Assembly (NCBI RefSeq): GCF_010993975.1
Contig: NZ_JAACZO010000007.1
Coordinates: 1-64,000, forward strand
DNA from: Halomonas faecis
GTDB lineage: Bacteria > Pseudomonadota > Gammaproteobacteria > Pseudomonadales > Halomonadaceae
Direction of reading: 5' to 3'
Length of the DNA: 64,000 nucleotides
This document shows positions 57,431 through 64,000 of this stretch, piece after piece. The position numbers and the translations under genes are program-made. The notes beneath the pieces were generated by a model. It worked only from the letters and a program-made list of their open reading frames with translations, did not search any database and had not been told where the DNA came from. The stretch's first letter is position 1. Each line of letters begins with the position of its first letter.

Positions 57431-58046
57431 GTGTCGTCTCCTCGGTAGACTCGTCGGGGTGGTGATTGACGCGAGATTCTTCAAGCGGGGCCACTACGCT
57501 GTACCAACGACGCTCCATGGCCTCGCGCAAGGACACAGCTTCAGCGAAGGCCGCCTCAGACGAGCTGAACCGGGCATGCGGAGTGCCAAAGCTGAACGAC
57601 TTGCTTCGCTTTCGGCGGGGGGCGGATGCAACCTTTCCAGGTTGGTCAGGCAGGGTTACGCCGCCGTTCTCCGGCTCGTACCAAGACGCAACCCAGCATG
57701 GCGCCCTGCCGGGACGCTCATCGAGCTGGACCCCCGTGCGCGGCGTCACCCGTTCTCGGCGATGCTTGGCCACTGACCGCTTCGGGACCGCCATCATTTC
57801 GCGCCAACGCTTGGCACCCCAAATGGCCATTCCTATGCGATCACGCTCCTCGATGCAGGCTGCCAACGTCTCTCGCTCAGTCGGCATGGGAGTAAGCGAC
57901 TTGGTGACATACCGACCGCTTGGCAGGGGAACCCGGATCATTGGCTTAGCCCATGAGGCGGGCCAGCTGACGTGCTTGGCGGCAGCCCAGGCCTCGAGCA
58001 ACCGAAGCTCGCGTGGCGCCACCTTGCTCTGGCTGACGCCGACCAT
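57423..58046 (-). CDS. AP2-like DNA-binding domain protein, 207 aa
   Basis: Two similar strand-helix modules: RVPLPSGRYVTKSLTPMPTERETLAACIEERDRIGMAIWG and CWVASWYEPENGG...KSFSFGTPHARFSSSEAAFAEAVSLREAMERRW. These resemble AP2/integrase-type three-strand plus helix DNA-binding folds found near plasmid and phage integrases. Basic linker between them. Overlaps both neighbours. Possible recombination directionality or accessory factor, by inference. Confidence 0.55.
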   Translation of the reverse strand: MVGVSQSKVAPRELRLLEAWAAAKHVSWPASWAKPMIRVPLPSGRYVTKSLTPMPTERETLAACIEERDRIGMAIWGAKRWREMMAVPKRSVAKHRRERVTPRTGVQLDERPGRAPCWVASWYEPENGGVTLPDQPGKVASAPRRKRSKSFSFGTPHARFSSSEAAFAEAVSLREAMERRWYSVVAPLEESRVNHHPDESTEETTHG

Positions 58047-58321
58047 CAAGCCTCCTCGCACCAGTACAGGAACGCCTCCTGCTGATGGGGGCTGCACGGG
58101 GCAAACCCGACGAACCGACCTTGCTCGACCTTCAGCTCATCGAATCGCCCCATGGTGTCGCGATAGAAGATGCGCCGGAGGCCCAAGCCACCCAGCTCGG
58201 CGGCCAGCCGATCGATGACGCCCTGGGCATCGTTGGTGACGGAGCGTGGCCCGTCCTGGTCAAGGATGAGCACCAGAGTGTCGGTGACCGTCGCGATCTT
58301 GAATATGGCCTGTAGGTTCAT
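58046..58321 (-). CDS. Hypothetical protein, 91 aa, first gene of integrase operon
   Basis: MNLQAIFKIATVTDTLVLILDQDGPRSVTNDAQGVIDRLAAELGGLGLRRIFYRDT...; alpha/beta, ending HQQEAFLYWCEEA. Shares the D-GxxxxV-DA-xVI/VL pattern with the 106-aa protein at 57110. ATGA overlap with the next gene. No named family. Confidence 0.6.
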   Translation of the reverse strand: MNLQAIFKIATVTDTLVLILDQDGPRSVTNDAQGVIDRLAAELGGLGLRRIFYRDTMGRFDELKVEQGRFVGFAPCSPHQQEAFLYWCEEA

Positions 58322-58770
58322 GTTGTTGCGTCCTGTTCCCGGGGCTCGTGGTCAGCCTAGCGGACCCTATCGCCCTTCTCTACTTTCTTAAATGACCATT
58401 TTAATAAGTAGAAAAGCAAGATGCCATCCCGAGCTACATTTTTTGTAGCTTGTCATGATCATTCGCACCCCCTACAATTACATATAACTATTTGTTTTTA
58501 CTTGTATTTAAGCGTATTTTTCCGCCATCGCAGGGGCTCATACGCGAAATCTGTGCTTGGTTCTGGGGGTTGGCCCGCTAGATTTTGCGGTAAGGACCCT
58601 GAAAACGGGACTGCCACAAAGGAGCATTGGCACCCGAAGACTGTTGCGATGCCGGGCCTCAGGGTGGCGCTGGGTGACACAGGCCGGCTCCGATCGCAGC
58701 ATTGACACAGGATGCACAGGTGGGCAATATGTGCTTTGCACACTTAAATAGCACCCTATGAGGATGATGA
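58322..58770. other. 449-bp divergent intergenic region
   Basis: AT-rich between 58381 and 58520. An inverted repeat CTACTT (58380-58385) / AAGTAG (58406-58411) with inner TTAAA/TTTAA suggests an operator near the integrase-operon promoter. The right half carries no convincing gene; GAGGATGATGA precedes the mvaT-like start. Confidence 0.5.
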
Positions 58771-59130
58771 ATGAGCCTCCTTCAGCAGTATGCTCAGCTC
58801 GAACAACAAGCAAAAGAGCTTCAGAAACAAATGGAGATTTTGCAGGAGAGAGACGACTTTAAGAAGGAAAAGGTGTTCTTGGAAAAGCTGCAAGGTTTAA
58901 TTGAAGAGTTCGGTAGAACGCCTCAGGATGTCATTAACCAGTTATCCCCTAATCGCTTCCATTCAACAGTGAATGAAAACAAAAGAAAGAAGCGCAAGTT
59001 AAAAGTGTATAGAAATCCCGGCACCAATGAGATTATAGAGACTCGTGGCGGCAACCATAAAACCCTCAAGTTGTGGAAAGACGAGCATGGTGCTGAAGTG
59101 GTTGAATCTTGGTTGGTTGAAGAACGCTAA
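58771..59130 (+). CDS. MvaT/TurA-family H-NS-like nucleoid protein
   Basis: 119 residues: N-terminal coiled coil (QYAQLEQQAKELQKQMEILQERDDFKKEKVFLEKLQGLI) for oligomerisation and the C-terminal AT-binding signature KVYRNPGTNEIIETRGGNHK and LKLWKDEHGAEVVESW, as in MvaT (NPHTGEVIETKGGNHKTLKEWK). Plasmid H-NS proteins silence AT-rich foreign genes and reduce fitness cost (stealth). It precedes rep by 31 bp. Composition is AT-richer than most of the plasmid. Confidence 0.93.
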   Translation: MSLLQQYAQLEQQAKELQKQMEILQERDDFKKEKVFLEKLQGLIEEFGRTPQDVINQLSPNRFHSTVNENKRKKRKLKVYRNPGTNEIIETRGGNHKTLKLWKDEHGAEVVESWLVEER

Positions 59131-59161
59131 GTGTTAATCAGCAGGCTGAACGAGGTTGGCA

Positions 59162-60193
59162 ATGTCAAAAAAGAAGCGCAATGACAAGGACATACAGGAA
59201 ATTTCTGTTCACTCCACGCCTCAGCTGGATCTCTTCAGCCTGCTGGATTCTAGGGATAAGCATTATAGCAACAGCATCGATATTTATGATGCTCTCCCAA
59301 AATATTCCCTTGAAAAGAGGCGGCGGTTTACTGATATAGCCCAAGCCGCTGCAAAAGAAAGGGAATGCCGAATTGGCGACCAAATAATAAGGGTGAAGGT
59401 TCGTCCAGCTCTCATTGAAACTGAGCCCGGAAAACCCGAACTTGTATTTCCCGGGGAGCGGGAAGAGATAATTGAAGACGCCCTTCGCAAACTTGCGGTA
59501 AATGGCGGAATAGCCATGATAGATGGCAAAGTAGGTGTGCTCTTCACTTTCTATCAGCTGCGCAATGAGCTTAGGAAAAACAAACATGAGTTCAAACTAA
59601 GCGAAATAAAAGAGGCGATTCTTGTCTGCCGAGGTGCGCAACTGGAAACCATATCAGATAATGAAGACACGGTTATATCTTCTAGTTTTTTCCCAATGGT
59701 GGGCTTAACCACTCGGAAAGATATTCAACTGCGTGAAGGCGACACCAAATGTTACGTTCAGTTCAACCCACTGGTTACTGACAGCATTAAAAAGCAAACC
59801 TTCAGGCTCTATGACTACAGAACGTCGATGGCCATCAAAAGCCCATTGGCTCGCTATATACATAAGCGTATGAGCCATCATTGGAGCCAGGCATCGTCAA
59901 AGCATCCGTACACACCGCGCTTGGTTTCATTCTTGAATGGCAGCCCAAGGGGACTGTCAAAGGAGATGGCCAACAACGTCAGGGCCATGAAGACCGCACT
60001 TGATACGCTTATTAAGCATGAGGTTGTCGAGAAGTACGATGCCTCTGAACGGATAATGCAAGGCCCTAAACTGCTTGATATAAAATATAAGATATATCCG
60101 ACTGACAAGTTCGTAAAGGTCATTAAAAAAGCGAACTACAAGAGCCAGATCGTCTCAACTAAAAATGCTCTTCTGCCTGACCAGAACCAGTAA
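59162..60193 (+). CDS. Replication initiator protein (Rep), iteron-plasmid type
   Basis: 343 residues from ATG (MSKKKRNDKDIQEIS); a TTG two codons earlier is less likely given CGAGG spacing. TPQLDLFSLLD near residue 20 resembles a clamp-binding peptide. Later regions (IRVKVRPALIETE, KYSLEKRRRFTDIAQAAAKE, YDYRTSMAIKSPLARYIHKRMSHHWSQ, LSKEMANNVRAMKTALDTLIKHEVVEKYD) fit paired winged-helix folds of TrfA/RepA-like initiators. It lies next to iterons and DnaA boxes, which is the strongest support. Low G+C compared with neighbours. Confidence 0.78.
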   Translation: MSKKKRNDKDIQEISVHSTPQLDLFSLLDSRDKHYSNSIDIYDALPKYSLEKRRRFTDIAQAAAKERECRIGDQIIRVKVRPALIETEPGKPELVFPGEREEIIEDALRKLAVNGGIAMIDGKVGVLFTFYQLRNELRKNKHEFKLSEIKEAILVCRGAQLETISDNEDTVISSSFFPMVGLTTRKDIQLREGDTKCYVQFNPLVTDSIKKQTFRLYDYRTSMAIKSPLARYIHKRMSHHWSQASSKHPYTPRLVSFLNGSPRGLSKEMANNVRAMKTALDTLIKHEVVEKYDASERIMQGPKLLDIKYKIYPTDKFVKVIKKANYKSQIVSTKNALLPDQNQ

Positions 60194-60209
60194 TCCTCTT
60201 ATAAAAGGC

Positions 60210-60234
60210 GCTGCATAGTTTAAAATTATGCAGC
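60210..60234 (+). terminator. Hairpin after rep
   Basis: GCTGCATA (60210-60217) pairs with TATGCAGC (60227-60234); no T run follows. It resembles the iteron end (TTGCATAG) and could be a terminator or a Rep-related site. Confidence 0.5.
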
Positions 60235-60319
60235 ACTCCCCCTCTTCTTTCTCCCCTTTCCAGGGATAATCAGCAGCTCATCTCTAAAGCGTCCACCTTT
60301 TTGTGGCACGGTTGGCACC

Positions 60320-61621
60320 GGTGGGGATGTCGACACCACTCGGTTGCTCGAGGACGGCCCGGGTGCGATCACCATCAGTGGGGATGCTGCAGAGGCCTGG
60401 CCCTGGACACCGCCGACACCGGTGGGAATGCCGCAGAGGAGCCCTGCCCCAGGCGCCCCTGGCACCGGTGGGGATGCTGCAGAGGCCTGGCCCTGGACAC
60501 CGCCGACACCGGTGGGGATGTTGCAGAGGAGCCCGCCCCGGGAACCGTTGGCGCCGGTGGGGATGCTGCGGAGCTGCCCGCCCCGGGCACCGTTGGCGCC
60601 GGTGGGGATGTTGCAGAGCCTCGCCGCCGGCCGCTGCTGACACCGGTGGGGATGTTGCAGAGGAGCCCGCCCCGGGAACCGTTGGCGCCGGTGGGGATGT
60701 TGCAGAGCCTCGCCGCCGGCCGCTGCCGACACCGGTGGGGATGTTGCAGAGGAGCCCTGCCCCAGGCGCCCCTGGCACCGGTGGGGATGCTGCAGAGGCC
60801 TCGCCGCCGGCCGCTGCCGACACCGGTGGGAATGGCGCAGAGGAGCCCTTGGCACCGCCGACATAGGTGGGGATGTTGCAGAGGCCTGGCCCTGGACACC
60901 GCCGACACCGGTGGGAATGGCGCAGAGGAGCCCGACCCGGCCGCCGCCGACACCGGTGGGAATGTCGCAGAGGAGCCCTGGGCACCGCCGGCATAGGTGG
61001 GGATGTCGCAGAGGCCTCGCCGCCGGCCGCTGCCGAGATAGGTGGGAATGTCGCAGAGGAGCCCTGGGCACCGCCGGCATAGGTGGGGATGTCGCAGAGG
61101 CCTCGCCGCCGGCCGCTGCCGAGATAGGTGGGAATGTTGCAGAGGAGCCCCGTGCTGGCGCCCCTGGCACCGGTGGGGATGTTGCAGAGGAGCCAGCCGA
61201 TGACACTGCCTGGCTGCTCGAGGATGACCCCGCCACGACCGGTGGGGATGCTGCAGAGGAGCCCTGCCCTGGGCACCGCCGGCACCGGTGGGAATGTCGC
61301 AGAGGAGCCCGCCGCGGGCACCGCTGGCACCGGTGGGGATGCTGCAGAGGAGCCCTGGCCTGGGCACCGCCGGCACCGGTGGGAATGTCGCAGAGGCCTC
61401 GCCGCTGGCCGTTGCCGGCACCGGTGGGGATGTTGCAGAGGCCTCGCCCCGGATCGCTGCCGGCACCGGTGGGGATGTTGCAGAGGCCTCGCCCCGGATC
61501 GCCGCCGGCACCGGTGGGAATGATGCAGAGGCGCCTGCCCTGGGCGCCGTCGAGATAGGTGGGAATGATGCAGAGGAGCCCGCCCCGGGCACCGCCGGCA
61601 TCGGTGGGGATGTTGCAGAGG
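60320..61621 (+). repeat. 29-copy iteron-core array, about 45-bp period
   Basis: Twenty-nine matches to GGTGGGGATGTTGCAGAGG-like cores, from 60320 to 61603, spaced 41-46 bp (mostly 45) with exceptions of 57 and 69 bp. Core variants: GGTGGGAATG, and TTG/CTG/TCG/GCG before CAG. Spacers are GC-rich and partly repeated (GAGCCCGCCCCGGGCACCG). Translated, local stretches give GTGGDVAEEP and ADDTAWLLEDDP, as in the HD-protein tail, but the frame shifts repeatedly, so the array is not one gene. Confidence 0.93.
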
Positions 61622-61739
61622 AACCCAGAACGGATCGCTACTCGACCCCATTGATAGCCGCCCCTGGACAGGGGACTGGCCGGCTCTGTGGAGGCTGGAG
61701 ACAGAAATTGGCGCTCAAAAATGCTACGCTCCAAATGTT

Positions 61740-62131
61740 AACGGTATAAATCCTTGTTGAACGAGCTGTCGTATCCACATTTCTTGTGCATAAGGCTGTG
61801 GGTAACCGCCTCCTGATAGGTGGGGATGTTGCATAGTTTCGGTGGGGATGTTGCAGCGGTTAATATATGACCAGCCATTTAGCCCCTCCTGATAGGTGGG
61901 GATGTTGCAGAGGCCGTATCGATGCGTAGCTATGGGGATTTGTCAATAGGCTAGGGCGGCCTTTCGATAGGTGGGAATGCTGCATAGTTGGCCCTCATCT
62001 ACCCCGAAATGTGGATAAAACGCTGTTTTCTGTGGAGAACTCAAGGATAACTCGACGCCATAGGTGGGGATGTTGCAGCGGTTTCGGTGGGGATGTTGCA
62101 GCGGTTTCGGTGGGGATGTTGCAGCGCATTT
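61740..62131 (+). other. Vegetative replication origin (oriV) with iterons and DnaA boxes
   Basis: Seven iteron cores start at 61819, 61841, 61895, 61970, 62063, 62086 and 62109; 61819/61841 are 22 bp apart and the last three are 23 bp apart, two helical turns. DnaA boxes: TGTGGATAA (62010-62018, perfect), TGTGCATAA (61785-61793), GTATCCACA (61771-61779) and TGTGGGTAA (61797-61805). AT-rich stretches lie at 61730-61750 and 62125-62170. Confidence 0.85.
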
Positions 62132-62268
62132 CCGCCGAAAGGTCTTTAGAATTAGTAAATTAGACTCTTTCTGGTGCTCCGTATCCCTGTTTTAACCCCG
62201 CCAGAACCCTATAACCCTTTACTTCGTATCCAAGGATTCTGTGTTCGATAGTTCGACTTGTATGAAAA

Positions 62269-62298
62269 AAGCCTCTCTAGCGGATGCCAGAGAGGCTT
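62269..62298 (-). terminator. Intrinsic terminator of radC
   Basis: AAGCCTCTCT (62269-62278) pairs with AGAGAGGCTT (62289-62298); on the minus strand six T residues follow. Confidence 0.92.
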
Positions 62299-62320
62299 GA
62301 ACAGGCAGATTGCCTCTGTG

Positions 62321-62875
62321 CTACAGCAGGCCTCGCTCAGCAAAGCTCGTGTAGCCGGTACTGCCCACCACAAGGTGGTCCAGCACTTTCACATCGATCA
62401 ACCCAAGGACCTCCACAATCCGCGATGTGATCTTTCTGTCGGCTTGGCTAGGCTCCACCTCACCCGAGGGGTGATTATGGCTCAAGAGGCAAACCCCAGC
62501 TCCCAACTCGACAGCACGACGAACAAGCTCTCGCGGATAAACCGATGCTGAATCAAGCGTTCCTCGAAACAGCTCCTCATGTTGAAGCACCACATGCTGG
62601 CTATCCAGCCAGGTCACGGAGAACACCTCGTAGGGCAGCTCCGCATACTTCAACCTGAGGTAGTCTGCCACCCGCTGAGGGGAAGTGAGTTTTGCATCGC
62701 CGTCAGGATGCTTCTCTCTGAAACGCCTCTCCAGGATCTGGATTGCCTCCTGGATCACACCGTCATCGCGTTCCCGGCGAGTTTTCTGCAAATCCACTAC
62801 CCCCTTTCCAGGGAGGTCATAGACCTTCGCTGCTTCGTTGATGCCGAACAGATCAAACTGCACACGCTTTCCCAT
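62321..62875 (-). CDS. radC: RadC/JAMM-domain protein
   Basis: 184 residues. JAMM metal motif HNHPSG...SQAD (His133, His135, Asp146) in VCLLSHNHPSGEVEPSQAD, preceded by VFSVTWLDSQHVVLQHEELFRGTLDSASVYPREL, the diagnostic RadC strand. It lacks the N-terminal HhH domain of chromosomal RadC and instead has MGKRVQFDLFGIN. Common on mobile elements; precise function unsettled. Controlled by leader copy 11. Confidence 0.9.
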   Translation of the reverse strand: MGKRVQFDLFGINEAAKVYDLPGKGVVDLQKTRRERDDGVIQEAIQILERRFREKHPDGDAKLTSPQRVADYLRLKYAELPYEVFSVTWLDSQHVVLQHEELFRGTLDSASVYPRELVRRAVELGAGVCLLSHNHPSGEVEPSQADRKITSRIVEVLGLIDVKVLDHLVVGSTGYTSFAERGLL

Positions 62876-62932
62876 CTCACTCTCCTCTCTCATACCCGTC
62901 ACCGGGCTCTCAGTGAGAGGTAGGGCGGGCGC
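62876..62932 (-). promoter_or_regulatory. Hairpin leader element, copy 11 (radC, minus strand)
   Basis: In radC orientation the inner stem is CCCG with CGGG (62903-62906 and 62895-62898), a different sequence from CCTGC/GCAGG but fully paired; the outer stem pairs CCTCTCA (62914-62920) with TGAGAGAGG (62884-62892), next to the Shine-Dalgarno. Confidence 0.8.
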
Positions 62933-62938
62933 TGACCC

Positions 62939-63006
62939 TTAGCGTCACCAGGCGCCCTATCTCCCCTTGAGACCTGCATTCGCAGGAATGAGAGAGGAGA
63001 GAGACC
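62939..63006 (+). promoter_or_regulatory. Hairpin leader element, copy 12 (ardC)
   Basis: AGCGTCACC, CCCTATCTCC, inner stem CCTGC (62973-62977) with GCAGG (62982-62986), then the GAGAGAGGAGAG Shine-Dalgarno. It is back-to-back with copy 11, sharing the 62930-62945 centre. Confidence 0.8.
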
Positions 63007-63930
63007 ATGAGCAAGAGCCCGAAGCAGACCAAGCGTGCGATCGACAACATCCGTGAAGCGCTGATCAAGGGGCTGATGGAAGGGACGGCGCCCTGGCAGA
63101 AGCCCTGGGTGCCTGGCCAACAGGATGTCAGCCAGCCCTACAACGCGGCCTCTGGTCGCGCCTACACGGGTTGGTCGAACATCGTGAGCCTCTGGTACGC
63201 CGCTGAGCAGGCGGGTTACACCAGCCCTGCCTGGGTCACGTTCAAGCAAGCCAAGGAGCGTGGCACCCACCCTCGCAAGGGGGAGAAGGGAACCCCAGTG
63301 GAGTTCTGGAAGTTCCTGAAGAAGCGCGAGAAGGACGAGTACGGCAACCTCATCGAGGAGAAGGTGATCCCGATGTGCCGGATCTTCTACGTCTTCAACG
63401 AGGAGCAGCTGGCAGAGCCGCTGACGGACGCTGGCAAGCCACCCGTGATGGAGGCGCAGCCGGAGCCCGTTCAATTCGTGGCGAAGCTGATCGAAGCCTC
63501 TGGCGTGGTGTTGAGCTGGGGAGGCGACAAGGCCTACTACCGGCCGTCCACGGACGGAATCAGGCTGCCTCGGCCGGAGCAGTTCCATGAAACCCGCGAA
63601 GTCGCTGCAACGGGCCTTCATGAGCTGATCCATGCCACTGGGGCACCATCACGGCTGAATCGCGACAAGAGCGATCGCGCTCGTGAGGAAGTCGTAGCAG
63701 AGGCTGGCGCCTGGCTTGCTGCCATGCGATTCGGTCTCCCCGCGACCCCGGAGAACTCCGCGTCATACCTCGCTGGCTGGGCCTCACGGCTCACTGGTGA
63801 TCAGACGAAGGAGCTAGACCGCGCACTGGCTGATGCCCAGGCAGCGGTCACCTACATCGAGGAGCTGGCAAATCAGAGCGGCCTTCTCGGTGAGGACACT
63901 GGATCACCCGCTGCTGCTTCAGCCGCGTGA
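63007..63930 (+). CDS. ardC: ArdC-like antirestriction protein with metalloprotease motif
   Basis: 307 residues. ArdC N-terminal ssDNA-binding domain (IREALIKGLMEGTAPWQKPW, NAASGRAYTGWSNIVSLW, WVTFKQAKERG) and a C-terminal zinc metalloprotease-like domain with HELIH (about 205-209) in GLHELIHATGAPSRLNRD. ArdC proteins bind incoming single-stranded DNA and protect it from host restriction. Leader copy 12 and the terminator after it make it a single-gene unit. Confidence 0.9.
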   Translation: MSKSPKQTKRAIDNIREALIKGLMEGTAPWQKPWVPGQQDVSQPYNAASGRAYTGWSNIVSLWYAAEQAGYTSPAWVTFKQAKERGTHPRKGEKGTPVEFWKFLKKREKDEYGNLIEEKVIPMCRIFYVFNEEQLAEPLTDAGKPPVMEAQPEPVQFVAKLIEASGVVLSWGGDKAYYRPSTDGIRLPRPEQFHETREVAATGLHELIHATGAPSRLNRDKSDRAREEVVAEAGAWLAAMRFGLPATPENSASYLAGWASRLTGDQTKELDRALADAQAAVTYIEELANQSGLLGEDTGSPAAASAA

Positions 63931-63943
63931 TCTATCCCTTCAA

Positions 63944-63969
63944 GCCTCCCTCCCTTGGGAGGCTTTTTT
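63944..63969 (+). terminator. Intrinsic terminator of ardC
   Basis: GCCTCCC (63944-63950) pairs with GGGAGGC (63957-63963), followed by six T residues. Confidence 0.92.
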
Positions 63970-64000
63970 CATGGATGCGAGATGGCCGGGAATCATGCAA

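Noticed and set aside
60320..61621. CRISPR-like array
   Set aside because: The core is short, spacers are themselves repeated rather than unique, the repeat is also found in coding sequence and at oriV, and no cas genes are present.
60226..61749. Several long open frames on both strands across the array (up to about 500 codons, Pro/Arg/Cys-rich)
   Set aside because: They arise because the repeat period is near 45 bp, a multiple of three, with GC-rich spacers. They have no ribosome-binding sites, overlap one another in many frames, and the protein-like frame shifts along the array.
1..64000. tRNA, rRNA or attachment sites
   Set aside because: No cloverleaf or rRNA signature was recognised by eye, and no direct repeats flanking the integrase gene were found.

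Overview
The window looks like a large conjugative plasmid (or an integrated plasmid-like element) of a GC-rich gammaproteobacterium, most plausibly a Halomonas-like or Pseudomonas-related marine/halophilic lineage. That host guess rests on an MvaT-type H-NS protein, a LexA-type SOS box, F-type transfer genes and high G+C; it is inference, since no rRNA or housekeeping marker is present. No tRNA, rRNA or CRISPR array was recognised.

Layout. (1) About 1-8.4 kb: chromosome-like or cargo genes: a transposase-like tail, a dabA/dabB bicarbonate-uptake pair with a divergent LysR regulator, ilvD, and a 5'-truncated DUF6671-type gene that may mark a junction. (2) 8.6-14.2 kb: a CoiA-like nuclease-domain gene, a GNAT/DUF1778 and an Xre/RES toxin-antitoxin pair, and a SOS-controlled umuDC operon. 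(3) 14.2-25 kb: many small plasmid genes, mostly leftward and overlapping, under a clear operator-promoter; then a KorA-like repressor with its own palindromic operator, and two DUF4942-type proteins, one fused to an adenine methyltransferase. (4) 25-37.3 kb: an F-type type IV secretion operon (DsbA-like, OmpA lipoprotein, SLT transglycosylase, pilin, TraL, E, K, B, V, C), followed by an M48 peptidase and a membrane HD-domain protein. (5) 37.3-53.3 kb: small genes, a type III restriction-modification operon, an orphan FlhD-like regulator, SSB, TrbI-like and DsbC-like transfer proteins, and RdgC. (6) 53.4-64 kb: parAB, a leftward overlapping integrase operon, mvaT-like gene, replication initiator, a large iteron array and oriV, then divergent radC and ardC. 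Later F-type genes (traW, U, N, F, H, G, D, relaxase) are not in the window.

Three plasmid-wide sequence systems are not explained by ordinary gene annotation. First, a roughly 60-70 bp leader recurs about 13 times directly upstream of unrelated genes (start of the tra operon, ssb, ardC, radC, rdgC and several small genes). In most copies the Shine-Dalgarno can pair with an upstream anti-Shine-Dalgarno arm, and the inner stem changes in a compensatory way between copies. Second, a 16-bp palindrome, GTTTCGCATGCGAAAC, resembling but not identical to parS, occurs 10 times between 18.4 and 56.7 kb, mostly just upstream of promoters or leaders. Third, the origin iteron core GGTGGGGATGTTGCAGAGG occurs not only as seven copies with DnaA boxes at oriV, but as a 29-copy, about 45-bp-period array next to rep, as eight exact in-frame copies inside the C-terminal tail of the HD protein gene, and as two degenerate in-frame copies in parB. 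These link replication, partition and transfer genes through shared DNA and a shared peptide (DDTAWLLEDG-like).
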